From assembly GCA_945893045.1 (NCBI GenBank), contig CAMDEA010000076.1:1-37380 (forward strand): a stretch of DNA of 37,380 nucleotides. The letters run 5' to 3'. Origin of the DNA: Planctomyces sp. SH-PL62 (GTDB taxonomy: Bacteria; Planctomycetota; Planctomycetia; Planctomycetales; Planctomycetaceae). A program made the translations under genes and the position numbers. This document shows positions 15,088-24,300 of the stretch, in pieces; position 1 is the stretch's first letter, and the number at the start of each line of letters is the position of its first letter. The notes under the pieces were generated by a model that was not told the origin of the DNA, searched no databases, and worked only from the letters and a program-made list of their open reading frames with translations.

Positions 15088-17100
15088 ATGCGTCGAACAT
15101 TGCTCGGTTTCAGTTTCAGTTTCGCACTGGCCATCGCGTTCGTCTCTTTCTCGCGAGCCGAAGTGGCTCCGGAGGTGAAGTCGCGACTGACGGAAGATCT
15201 GAAATATCTCGCGTCGGATGATCTCGAAGGTCGTGGAGTTGGCACGAATGGTCTCAATCTGGCGGCGGAGTTCGTCTCGAAAGCGTTTCGCGAAGCGGGG
15301 CTGGATGTCAGCAAAGCGGGCGGCGATCCGTATCAAGAGTTCTCGATGACGACCGGCGCGAAGCTCGGTTCGCCCAACTCGCTGAAGCTGGTCGGGCCGG
15401 AAGGCAAAACGATTGAACTGGCCATCGACAAGGATTTTCAGGTCGGCTCGTTCGGAGCCAGCGGGTCGTTCAATGCCGAAGTCGTCTTTGGCGGGTACGC
15501 GATCGACTCGAAGGACGACAAGTTTCAGGAGTTGGAGGGGATCGACGTCAAAGGGAAGGTCGTGATTGTCATTCGCAAGACGCCCCGGCAGACGGACACT
15601 CACGGCTCGTTCGCGGCTCAACACGGCGGCACTTCGCGGTTCGCCGACTTGCGAGCGAAAGTCAGCAACGTCGCCGGCAAAGGGGCGGCGGCGATCCTGT
15701 TTGTGAATGATCCCTTTTCCACCCGTAAAGAAGCGGACGCTGGCAAGCAGCGGATCAAGGATGTCGCCGAGCCGGTTGTTGATCTGGCGGCGGCGTTGCT
15801 TGCAGTCGATACCAACAATGAAGCGGCCGTGAAAGAAGCTCGCACGAAGTTGACCGAGGCGATTGACAAGGTGCGCAAACAGCGTGAGGACGAGGCCAAG
15901 GCGAATCGCGATCAGCTCATGAAGTTCGGTTACGGCGGTTACAACCAAGGCCAGCAGTTGCCGATCTTTCACATTACGCAAGCGGTCGCGGACGAGTTAT
16001 TGAAAGCCTCGCTGAAGAAATCGCTGACGGATCTGGAAGCCGAGATCGAGAAAGACCTCAAGCCCAGAAGCGCGATGTTGCCCGGTTGGAAGGCCGAGGG
16101 ACAGGCGTCTGTTGAACTCGTGAAGGCCGAGGTCAAGAACATCGTCGGCGTGATCGAAGGGGAAGGGCCACTCGCCGAGGAAACGGTCATCGTCGGCGCG
16201 CACTACGATCATGTTGGCTTCGGTGGCGCGAATTCGCTCTCTCCGAATGTCAAAGAAGTCCACAACGGTGCGGACGACAACGGCTCCGGGACGGTCACGC
16301 TGATGGAGTTGGCTCGGCGGTTCGGCGCTCGCAAAGACAAACTCAAACGGCGGCTGGTCTTCATCGCCTTCACGGCCGAAGAGTTGGGACTGATCGGTTC
16401 CGACAAGTACTGCAAGGAGCCGATTTATCCGCTCGACAAGACGGTCGCGATGATCAACATGGATATGGTCGGGCGGCTGAAAGACAACAAGCTGATCATC
16501 TACGGCACCGGTACTTCACCGCACTGGAAGGGGGAGTTGGAGAAGGTCAACGAACCGCACAAGTTCGAGATGATGCTCAAGCCAGAGGGGTTCGGTCCCA
16601 GCGATCAGTCGTCGTTCTATGCGAAGAAGATTCCGGTGCTGCACTTCTTCACGGGGACGCATCCCGAATACCACCGGCCGGGTGATGATTGGAACCTCAT
16701 CAACTACGACGGCATGGCCCGCATCGCCGACATGGTCGAGCAAGTGGTGCTCGACACCGTGCAGACGGAAGAGAAACCGCAATACGTCGAGGTCAAAGGC
16801 CAAGCCAATCCGAACGCCGACACGCGCGCCGGCAGCCGGCCCTACTTCGGCTCGATCCCGGACTTCGGCAACGAGACTCCCGGCTACGCGCTCTCCGGCG
16901 TCGCCCCTGGCAGCCCGGCTGATCTCGGAGGACTTAAAGGCGGAGACGTGATCGTCGAATTCGCCAAGCAAAAAATCAGCGGTCTGGATGACTTCGACCT
17001 CGCCCTGCGAAAATTCAAAGCGGGAGAAGAGGTCGAGATCATCGTGCTCCGTAAAGCCGAGCGGGTGACGGTGAAAGTGAAGTTGGGACAGCCGAAGTAG
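15088..17100 (+). CDS. Secreted M28-family metallopeptidase with PA and PDZ domains
   Basis: A zinc aminopeptidase-like enzyme of 670 residues. The signal peptide ends near SRA (residue 24). A protease-associated (PA) domain covers roughly 110-325 and contains an Ala/Lys-rich helical insertion around 235-285. The M28 catalytic domain follows, with AHYDHVGFGG (H372, D374), NGADDNGSGT (D396), TAEELG (E431/E432), INMDMVGR (D459) and THPEYHRPGDD (H525/H529), a full metal-ligand set. A PDZ domain closes the protein (about 585-668, SGVAPGSPADLGGLKGGDVI). It probably trims peptides outside the cytoplasm. The start has an AAAGGA ribosome binding site. Confidence 0.93.
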   Translation: MRRTLLGFSFSFALAIAFVSFSRAEVAPEVKSRLTEDLKYLASDDLEGRGVGTNGLNLAAEFVSKAFREAGLDVSKAGGDPYQEFSMTTGAKLGSPNSLKLVGPEGKTIELAIDKDFQVGSFGASGSFNAEVVFGGYAIDSKDDKFQELEGIDVKGKVVIVIRKTPRQTDTHGSFAAQHGGTSRFADLRAKVSNVAGKGAAAILFVNDPFSTRKEADAGKQRIKDVAEPVVDLAAALLAVDTNNEAAVKEARTKLTEAIDKVRKQREDEAKANRDQLMKFGYGGYNQGQQLPIFHITQAVADELLKASLKKSLTDLEAEIEKDLKPRSAMLPGWKAEGQASVELVKAEVKNIVGVIEGEGPLAEETVIVGAHYDHVGFGGANSLSPNVKEVHNGADDNGSGTVTLMELARRFGARKDKLKRRLVFIAFTAEELGLIGSDKYCKEPIYPLDKTVAMINMDMVGRLKDNKLIIYGTGTSPHWKGELEKVNEPHKFEMMLKPEGFGPSDQSSFYAKKIPVLHFFTGTHPEYHRPGDDWNLINYDGMARIADMVEQVVLDTVQTEEKPQYVEVKGQANPNADTRAGSRPYFGSIPDFGNETPGYALSGVAPGSPADLGGLKGGDVIVEFAKQKISGLDDFDLALRKFKAGEEVEIIVLRKAERVTVKVKLGQPK

Positions 17101-17135
17101 CTCCAAGAGAAACTTAGTCGCCGAGGAGATTCGTG

Positions 17136-17429
17136 ATGAATGCGACGCTCGAAATAGGTTCGTTGATTACCAATGACCCGCGAATTCACCGGGGGCGACC
17201 GATCATCGCCGGGACAGGGGTGACGGTTGCACGCATCGTTGGTTGGTATCAGTTGGGTTTGTCGCCGGAACAAATCGCCGACGAGCTTCGGCATTTGTCG
17301 TTGGCTCAGGTTTATGCGGCGCTGGCGTATTACCACGGCAACCGCGAAGCGATGGACGCGGACATCGCTGCTACCGAGGCTGAAGCAGAGCAACTTGAGG
17401 CAGCGCATCGAGCGAAGGTGGCTCCATGA
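17136..17429 (+). CDS. DUF433 antitoxin-like protein
   Basis: A 97-residue DUF433 protein. This family has a winged-helix-like core and is often encoded next to a PIN-like DUF5615 protein, where it is thought to be the antitoxin. The typical core is present: ITNDPRIHRGRPIIAGTGVT, VARIVGWYQLGLSPEQIADE and LSLAQVYAALAYYHGNREAM. The tail is acidic and helical (DADIAATEAEAEQLEAAHRA). GAGGAG 7 nt before the ATG at 17136 favours that codon over a GTG three bases earlier. The stop overlaps the next gene by ATGA. Confidence 0.88.
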   Translation: MNATLEIGSLITNDPRIHRGRPIIAGTGVTVARIVGWYQLGLSPEQIADELRHLSLAQVYAALAYYHGNREAMDADIAATEAEAEQLEAAHRAKVAP

Positions 17430-17785
17430 AGCCGCGGCTCTACATCGACGAAGATTCGATGAGCCACGCTTTGGTCGACGCCCTGCGGGCGCGCGGAGTT
17501 GATGTCGCGACACCGTTGGATGTTGGCATGATGGGCACACAGGACGAAGAACAATTGATCTTCGCAGCCAATTCCGGTCGCGTGATCTTCTCGTTTAACA
17601 CTGGCGACTTCTTTGGGCTGCATACCGAATGGCAGAGCCTTGGTCGGAATCACGCGGGAATTATTCTGGCACAACAGCAGCAAGTCTCGATCGGAGATTT
17701 GATGCGCCGACTCTTAAAGTTGCTTGCGAACAAGTCGGCTGAGTCGATGCACAATCAAGTGGAATTCCTCAGCGCGTGGTCGTGA
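17426..17785 (+). CDS. DUF5615 PIN-like protein, putative toxin
   Basis: A 119-residue protein of the DUF5615 PIN-like family, which keeps the acidic residues of PIN-type nucleases. Visible family marks are YIDEDSMSHALVDALRARGV near the N-terminus, GTQDEEQLIFAANSGRVIFS and FNTGDFF in the middle, and HAGIILAQQ. The Asp and Glu residues in IDED, TQDEEQ and NTGDF would form the metal site. Overlap of its ATG with the DUF433 stop shows coupled translation, usual for a toxin-antitoxin pair. RNase activity is inferred from the fold. It converges with the CRTAC1-like gene 40 nt away. Confidence 0.85.
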   Translation: MKPRLYIDEDSMSHALVDALRARGVDVATPLDVGMMGTQDEEQLIFAANSGRVIFSFNTGDFFGLHTEWQSLGRNHAGIILAQQQQVSIGDLMRRLLKLLANKSAESMHNQVEFLSAWS

Positions 17786-17825
17786 GTTGAGCAGGTCTTC
17801 GTCCTGATTGTTTTTTGATCGGCCA

Positions 17826-19478
17826 TCACGGCGTCAACACGATGCGCTGATTGGCCGCGACATCTTTCTTCGTCAGCTTCCCTTTGCCGTGCGGGAATTC
17901 GACCACCAGATCGACCCGCTCGGTTTTGCCGAGTCCAAAGTGAGCGATCGCTTCCTGGCCGGAGCAATATCCGTAGCCGATGCTGATCTCCCGCGAACCG
18001 ATGCGCGATGCGGCAGACGACTGGCCGGAAGGGGAGACATGAATCTTGGCTCCGACGCCCATGCGATTGACTCCGGCTTTGCCTTCGATGCTCACCTGTA
18101 ACCAATTGCCGCCGGGAGTCTCGTTGCGAAGCAGCAGCGAGCGGGACTCGATCCACCAATTCGGCAGGAACATGTCGAGCCGGCCGTCATGGTCGAAATC
18201 GCTGGTCGCGCACGGGGCCATGTAGACGAACTTCTTTTCTTCCAGCATCTTCGCGAACAGTTTTCCGGAGCTGCGCTGCTTGCGATCCTCTTCATCCGGG
18301 AAGTCGTTGATCCCCCAGACTTCCTCTTTGAAGCGCGGCAGTCCATCGGTCATGCCGAGATTCTTGTAGATCAACGGGTGCGGCTGACCGTCCTTGAACT
18401 TCACGATGCTCACCAGGATGTCGGGCCAGCCGTCGTTGTCGAAGTCTTGCAGTTCGACGTGCGGAGCCTTCATCAGCAGCGGCTGAAGTCCGGCAGCCTC
18501 CGTGATGTCCTCGAACGACGGTTCGCCGTTCTGCACTCCGCGATTCAAGTACAAGCGAATTGGAATGGGCGTGATCCACGGCGTCTTGAAGTGATGCCCG
18601 ATGACGATGTCCGGCAGGCCATCGCGATTCACGTCGGCGACGCACGCGCCGGCGGGTGTATCTTCGCCTTTGCTGTTCGGCCAACGCAGGACGTCGTTGA
18701 CGCCGCTCGCCTCACGAAAGTGGCCGCGCTGATCATTCAACAGCAACCGATGCTCGCCGGCTCCGCTGGTGAGAAAAATATCTGGCCAGCCGTCCGCATT
18801 GAAATCCGATGCAAGGCAACAGAGTCCGCCGAATCCCACTGGAAGCCCGGCCGCCTCGGACACATTCTCGAGGCGATGCCCACCACGATTGCGATACAGA
18901 GTCACGCCCCGCTTCACCTTCGGCGAGTAGTATTGCTCGCACGTCAGCAGGTCGAGCAATCCATCGCCGTCGTAGTCGAACGCCGCCACGCCTCGGCCTT
19001 CGTACAGCGGCGGGCATGTGCCGCTCTCCTGTGAAATGTCGGTGAACTTGCCGCCGCCGTCGTTGCGAAAGAAGACATTCGGAGCCGAGAACGCCGGATC
19101 GCCCTTCTTTCCGTGAGCACAATTCGAGACATACAAATCGAGCCGTCCGCTGTTTGTGAAATCGGCGAACAATGCTCCGCTTCCCATGCCGGATGTGTGA
19201 AGATGCTCCTGCGGATCGAGCGCGAATTTGCCTTTGACGCTCCGCAGGAACAGGCTTGGCTTCGAGCCGGCGTTGTGAAACGTCGCGATGAACAAATCCG
19301 GCCAACCATCGCCATCGACGTCACCCCATGCCGCGCCGTGACCACGAATGCCCTCGGCGTGTGGGAAGATTCCAGCAGACTCACCGACGTCGCGAAACAC
19401 AAACGGCGGCTCGGCTCTGACCGCGAATTCCCCCATCGACAGGGTTCCAATTGCCAAGCACAACATCGTCCGCCACAT
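17826..19478 (-). CDS. Secreted FG-GAP/VCBS repeat protein with ASPIC/UnbV domain (CRTAC1-like)
   Basis: A 550-residue exported protein. The signal peptide covers about residues 1-22 and ends VRA-EP. An integrin-like beta-propeller follows, with at least six Ca-binding-type loops: DVDGDGWPDLF, DYDGDGLLDLL, DFNADGWPDIF, DVNRDGLPDIV, DFDNDGWPDIL and DFDHDGRLDMF. The C-terminal ASPIC/UnbV domain starts near GNWLQVSIEGKAGVNRMGVG and contains HFGLGKTERVDLVVEFPHGK. The family is abundant in planctomycetes; it may bind ligands outside the cell, but no reaction is known. The ATG at 19478 has GGAGA at good spacing. An upstream extension to 19559 runs into the neighbouring terminator. Confidence 0.9.
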   Translation of the reverse strand: MWRTMLCLAIGTLSMGEFAVRAEPPFVFRDVGESAGIFPHAEGIRGHGAAWGDVDGDGWPDLFIATFHNAGSKPSLFLRSVKGKFALDPQEHLHTSGMGSGALFADFTNSGRLDLYVSNCAHGKKGDPAFSAPNVFFRNDGGGKFTDISQESGTCPPLYEGRGVAAFDYDGDGLLDLLTCEQYYSPKVKRGVTLYRNRGGHRLENVSEAAGLPVGFGGLCCLASDFNADGWPDIFLTSGAGEHRLLLNDQRGHFREASGVNDVLRWPNSKGEDTPAGACVADVNRDGLPDIVIGHHFKTPWITPIPIRLYLNRGVQNGEPSFEDITEAAGLQPLLMKAPHVELQDFDNDGWPDILVSIVKFKDGQPHPLIYKNLGMTDGLPRFKEEVWGINDFPDEEDRKQRSSGKLFAKMLEEKKFVYMAPCATSDFDHDGRLDMFLPNWWIESRSLLLRNETPGGNWLQVSIEGKAGVNRMGVGAKIHVSPSGQSSAASRIGSREISIGYGYCSGQEAIAHFGLGKTERVDLVVEFPHGKGKLTKKDVAANQRIVLTP

Positions 19479-19559
19479 CGCAGAATCTCCTTGGTTGTTT
19501 GTCCTGCCGGTTGCCGCGAGCCGATTGCCGATCGCCGTGATACCGTTTTTGAGAACCAA

Positions 19560-19591
19560 AGAAAAAGGATCACGGCTGTCGGCAGACAGCC
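19560..19591 (-). terminator. Probable terminator of the propeller-like gene
   Basis: On the minus strand the stem GGCTGTC/GACAGCC (19585-19591 with 19574-19580) has a 4-nt loop and is followed, after 7 nt, by a T-rich run (19566-19560 and beyond). It lies about 18 nt past the TAA at 19609. The gap between stem and T-run makes it weaker than a canonical terminator. Confidence 0.5.
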
Positions 19592-19608
19592 ATCGGCCGG
19601 ACGCTGGT

Positions 19609-21036
19609 TTACGGCTGTCGCTCCGACTCGGGAATGTGAATCACCGTCAAAGCACAGCAGTCCCAAACTTTGCCGCCGCGATTGGCGTTCCAGTTGATGT
19701 AGAGCTTGCTGCCGTCCGGATCGACCGCCGAACTAAACGTACCGGCCAGCGTGACTCCGTATTTCTCTTGATAGAACGGATGCAGGAACGCGATCACTTT
19801 CCGCGTCCTGGTCTTCACGTCGTACTGCACGACTGCGCTGCCGTCTTTCTCGCTGCCGCCGTGAGCACCGGGGATGTAGTAGAGATAGCGCCCCGTCGGA
19901 TCGGCGTCGATCGTGGTGATGTAGTTCATCGAGCCAACCTGCGCGGGACCAAGCTCGGTCGCCGTCTCGGTCGCCGTGTCGAACGCGAACAGCAGCGACT
20001 CGCCCGCTTTGCCCCCCTTCGAGACCGTGTAGACGATTCCCTGCGGCGTCTCCTGCGTGGCCGATCGCAAGCCGAGTTCCGTGTTGATCGGCGTCGGCGG
20101 GCCAGGTTGATCGGGATAGAAACTGACCAACTGGCCGACGCCGTCCTCGTTGCCGGGGTTGAAATAAACCTTTCCGGTGGACTTGGCGAAGATCATGTAT
20201 CGCGCGGGACCATTCGGCCCGTCGAAGAGGACTTTTTTCTTCTCGACGTCGTAGGCGAAGAACCGCACGCTGCCACCGTCGGACTTCTCACCCGCCGCCG
20301 TGCCGCCGTAGAAAATTTTCCGCTTCGGATCGAGTACGCTGTTCGGGATGCAATGCTTCGGCACCGGCCCGCACGCGAGCACTTCGGTTTTGCCGTCCGA
20401 CGGACGCACGCGAATGATCCAGTCCCCTTGGTAATGGAACTTATCCACGGTCACGGTCGTCGAACCGCGATGCGTCGAGAAATACAGCCAGCCTTCGTCA
20501 TCCATGTCGAGCCGCCCGTGAATCTTCGCCGGGACGTAATGCCCCTCCGGCATGTTGAGCAGCTTGCGAACCTCGACCAGCTCGCGGAACGTTTTCTTCT
20601 CCGGGTCGTACTCGTACACGAAGGCGTTGCCGATCAAGTTCGGATCGCCCTTGGACGACAACTGCGAGTAATGATCGCCGATCGACGCGTAATACTTGCC
20701 GTTGATCGCCAGGCTGTCCCCCCAATTCGACCACGGCTTGCCTTCGTAGTCCTGCCGAGGGAAGTAGAGGAAATCGACCATCGGCGGCGTCTTGGCAATC
20801 GCGATGTCCTTGCCGATCGTCTCCGTCGGCTTGAGAAACGCCTCGCTCTTTTCGGTGACGACCCGCTCGCCATTGGGCAGCGTCGGAGGAAACTTCAACG
20901 CTGGGGGAGCTGCCTTTTTCGCGGCCGGTTTCTTCGCCGCTGGTTTTTTCACCTCTGCCTTTTGAGCGTGCGAGGCGGATGTCTCCACGCAGAAAATCGT
21001 CAACGCACAACCCAGAACCCACCATCGCTGAACCAT
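19609..21036 (-). CDS. Secreted beta-propeller-like protein of unknown function
   Basis: This 475-residue protein starts with a signal peptide (WWVLGCALTIFCVETSASHA). A Lys/Ala/Pro-rich linker (KKPAAKKPAAKKAAPP) follows. The rest looks like a beta-propeller: repeated blade-like units such as IPNSVLDPKRKIFYGGTAAG, FFAYDVEKKKVLF, YMIFAKSTGKVYFNP, LFAFDTATETATELGP, ITTIDADPTGRYLYYIPGAH and VQYDVKTRTRKVIAFL, near 50 residues apart. No catalytic motif is obvious. Sugar lactonases and quinoprotein-like sensors share this fold, but I cannot assign one. GGGAG 8 nt before the ATG at 21036 supports the start. It lies downstream of the restriction gene on the same strand. Confidence 0.8.
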   Translation of the reverse strand: MVQRWWVLGCALTIFCVETSASHAQKAEVKKPAAKKPAAKKAAPPALKFPPTLPNGERVVTEKSEAFLKPTETIGKDIAIAKTPPMVDFLYFPRQDYEGKPWSNWGDSLAINGKYYASIGDHYSQLSSKGDPNLIGNAFVYEYDPEKKTFRELVEVRKLLNMPEGHYVPAKIHGRLDMDDEGWLYFSTHRGSTTVTVDKFHYQGDWIIRVRPSDGKTEVLACGPVPKHCIPNSVLDPKRKIFYGGTAAGEKSDGGSVRFFAYDVEKKKVLFDGPNGPARYMIFAKSTGKVYFNPGNEDGVGQLVSFYPDQPGPPTPINTELGLRSATQETPQGIVYTVSKGGKAGESLLFAFDTATETATELGPAQVGSMNYITTIDADPTGRYLYYIPGAHGGSEKDGSAVVQYDVKTRTRKVIAFLHPFYQEKYGVTLAGTFSSAVDPDGSKLYINWNANRGGKVWDCCALTVIHIPESERQP

Positions 21037-21097
21037 GACGAGTGCTCCCAAGTTCGACAGAAAAATGGCTGACAGAACGATGAACTGGCTCGCTCAA

Positions 21098-21391
21098 TTA
21101 TTCGCCAGCCTCATCTCCGTCCGCTGAGGAATCGTCGCCAGTGTCAAGCTCCACTCCAGCTTGCTCTGCCGCATCTTGGCAGTCATCAGCAAACAGCGAG
21201 CGATAGCGAGTCCGCTCTTCGCCAAGTGACTTTCGCCACGATGCGGGGACATCGAGCGCTCCGGCGGCGCGGAGTTCATCGACGGAGATCAAGTGGGGGC
21301 CTTCCCACGGCTCGTTCGCAATGTCCTCGATGCTCATGTGGGCGATTTCGGCGATCAACTCATCGACCGAAGCGTAGTGTTTGTTGTTCAC
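21098..21391 (-). CDS. Small acidic protein overlapping the restriction-modification gene
   Basis: A 97-residue unknown protein. GTG at 21391 is chosen because GGAGG lies 6 nt before it. It then overlaps the last 32 nt of the Type ISP-like gene, which points to translational coupling. The N-terminal half has a helical, mixed-charge pattern (YASVDELIAEIAHMSIEDIA, then WEGPHLISVDELRAAGALDV). The central part is basic (WRKSLGEERTRYRSLF), and the last 25 residues are strongly acidic (GVELDTGDDSSADGDEAGE). No signal peptide. An accessory subunit, regulator or inhibitor of the enzyme are all possible; none is shown by sequence. Confidence 0.72.
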   Translation of the reverse strand: MNNKHYASVDELIAEIAHMSIEDIANEPWEGPHLISVDELRAAGALDVPASWRKSLGEERTRYRSLFADDCQDAAEQAGVELDTGDDSSADGDEAGE

Positions 21392-24300
21392 AGAGATCCT
21401 CCAGAAGTTTTGCCTGATCTGGTTCCAGTTCCACGAGCAATGCCAGCACATGCAGGACGTTGAGCAGTTCGGTGGTGTATTCGGCCAGCCAATGGTCGGG
21501 TTGGATGTCGCCGAGCTTCGAGGGTGGCCGGCGGTCGCCGATGATCGGTCGCTCGCGGTTTTTCTTACGGTAGCTGAACCACTGCGTCAACACTCGCTTG
21601 CCGGAGACTTCGTACAGCCACACGGCTGGCGGAACATTGTCGATGAAGCCCTTGCCGATCAGCAGACGCCGTTTGCTTTCGTCGTATTCGATTTCATCAG
21701 GCATGGAATCGGCATCGTCCGGGATCGCGCCGTCTTTGGGGATGCGCGGCGCTCGTTCCTTCGGCAGTCGCGGCGGCCCTGGCGGCCGATCCGCTTTCGG
21801 GTCGGCAAAGCGTTCGCCGAAGGTGTGCAGCCAAATCACGCGCCGGCCCAGCTCGACGGCCTTCGCGAACAACTTCGCATTTGCCGTCAGCGGAATTCGC
21901 AAGCCGGGTTGGGCCAGATCGGTTTGAAAGCGCGCCGTGTACGCCGGGTTGGCTGCCACGCCGGCTAGGTAGGCGAAGAAATCCTCGGTCGTCACAGGCA
22001 TCTTGTAAGTGGTCGTTAGTAACTCCAGGAGCTTCTGCGGCAGGTTGGGCGTCGTCGCGGCGGCGTCACGCCAAAGCGGGAACACTCGACCGCTAAATGA
22101 GCCCTTGTAGTGGTCGTTGTCGGGAGGTAACCCAGTGAATGTCAGAGCCGATCCTGATGTCGGAGAATATGCCATCAACGCGGTGAGATAAACTTGCTTG
22201 TCAGAGTTTGATTCCCACAGCGCTTTGTTCGGCTGCGTGATCAAACGAGGATCCGGGATGATCCACTGTCGATCGAAACTTCGATGTCCGTAGCGGACTG
22301 GTGACAAGCAGGGTCGGGTTTCCTCAACCAACGGCACAGCGCGAGGCTCGTTTCCGGCGAGGCCGTACTGAACGACCGAGTCGATGTGTCGATCTGAAGG
22401 CTTGCCGCCACGGAGCGTTGGATGAAAAAGAGCCATCTTCGCATCGAGCTTCGCGCTGATAAGAGTTTGCCAGCGCTTCTTCAGAGAATCGGCATCTGGG
22501 GCAATCACCCATACCCGCTTTGGTTGCACACCGGATCCGTTGTAGGCGAACAACTCATCGAGCATCGGAAATGTCGCCCAGTCGCCGGTCGCGGCGGGCA
22601 GAAACGGCGCTCGCCAGTCGGTTGAGCAATCTTGCCAGACCTTCGATTCGAGCTTGAGTTTCGCCAGCGCCGCAAATTTCTCTTCACGCTTCCCGGCCGG
22701 CAGGACCGTGTATTTGACGGCCGCCGGCGCGTCGGATTTCTTTTTCTTGGACCGCGCCACCAACACGATGCAGACCGGTTGTTGAACGCCCTGGAAGATG
22801 CGCGTCGGCACGTCGGGCTGATGCCCTTCGGGTGAGCAATCAATCACCCAGATACGGTCGGCGGTACGCCGCAGGTAATCGCGCATCCCCTGGAATCCGG
22901 GACCATTGAGGAAGCCCGCGACGGTGATGAAACAAACGATGCCGGTGTCGTTCTTCGGATCGTGGTCGAAGACCTTCCACGTCGCCCAGCGCCAGAAATA
23001 GACGTAGAGATTGCGCAGGTGCTTGGTATGAGCGCCGACGCCCCAACCAGCGGGTGGAATCCATCGGCTGAGAGGTGCGTCGTCCACATCGGCGTGAGTC
23101 CCCTCTTCGACCCAGCCGCCGCGTCCCTTGGCCTTTTCCTTGTAGGGCGGATTGCCGATCACAACGGTGATCGATTCCTTCCGCTTGATCTCGTTGGCCT
23201 GCCGACGCGATTCGGAAATCTTGCCGTACCACGAGCCGAGCGTCTCGACTTCGGCATAGGGGCTGCCCAGCGTGTCGGTCACGAACATGCGCGGAACGGT
23301 TCGCGGTGGTTTGCCGATCAACTGAATCAGCTCGGCGTAGATTCGGAGCTGAGCGACCGCAAACGGGCCGAGCTGCATCTCGAACGCGATCAAACGACCG
23401 ACGGCCGACTCGATGGCCTGCGGGACCGCCCCCGCGCCCTGGTCAGCCTCGACGTCGGCGGCGATGTGGCGCAGCACGCCCAGGATGAAGGTGCCTGTTC
23501 CCACGGCGGGATCGGCCAACGTCACGTCCGCCGAGGCCAGGCCGGCGCTGCGGCCGAAGTGCCGGCGCAGCACATCGTCCACCAGGCGGATCATCGGCCC
23601 GACGACTTCCGGCGGCGTGTAGTACGAGCCGGTGAGTTTCCGCAGCGTGTTGTCATAGACAGCCAGAAAGTCCTCGTAGAAGTAGAGCCAGGCATCGGGC
23701 TTTCCTTTGCTGACGGCGTGCCAATTCACGGCGTCGAGCACCCGGACCAGCGTGTCGAGCGACGTCTTCAACGTGGACTCGTTGCCGACTTCGTCCGTAA
23801 GCAGACGCAGGGCCGCGCCGATAAGGGAGTTGGTCTTGCCAAGTTGTTTGCCGACATCGTCCAACCCATCGGCGAGTCGGATGTTGCTCGACCGCGCCAT
23901 GAGGAGACCGAAGGTGACGGCCTGCGCGTAACCATCGGCGAATTGTTGATCGTTCGCTTCGGGAAACAGGAGCTTCCGCCAATCGGTAGCGAGCGCGGTG
24001 AGAGCGGGGCTTTTCTCGGCCAACTGTTCGGTCACTTCGTCGCGCAACAGGCGGCATAGCCGAGCGGAGACCTTGGCCAGTTCAGCGGCCGACTTCGGCG
24101 GGATTGGTTCCCAGCGAAGAAAGTTGTCGAACCGTGCGACGAGTTCAGTCGGGGCCGCGAGTTTCGCTCCCGAAGTTTCCACATTGCCCTGCAACTCGAC
24201 GATGGAGCCGACAAGCTCGCCGTTTTGCCAAAGGCTGAAGGAGTTGCCGTCGGTGTACAGCAAGTTGGGAAGCGATTGCAGCTTTCCCCATTGCTCCTTG

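Noticed and set aside
19348..21072. Plus-strand open frame of 574 codons
   Set aside because: It is antisense to the propeller-like gene and to the terminator region and has no domain. The minus-strand frame has a signal peptide and a ribosome binding site.
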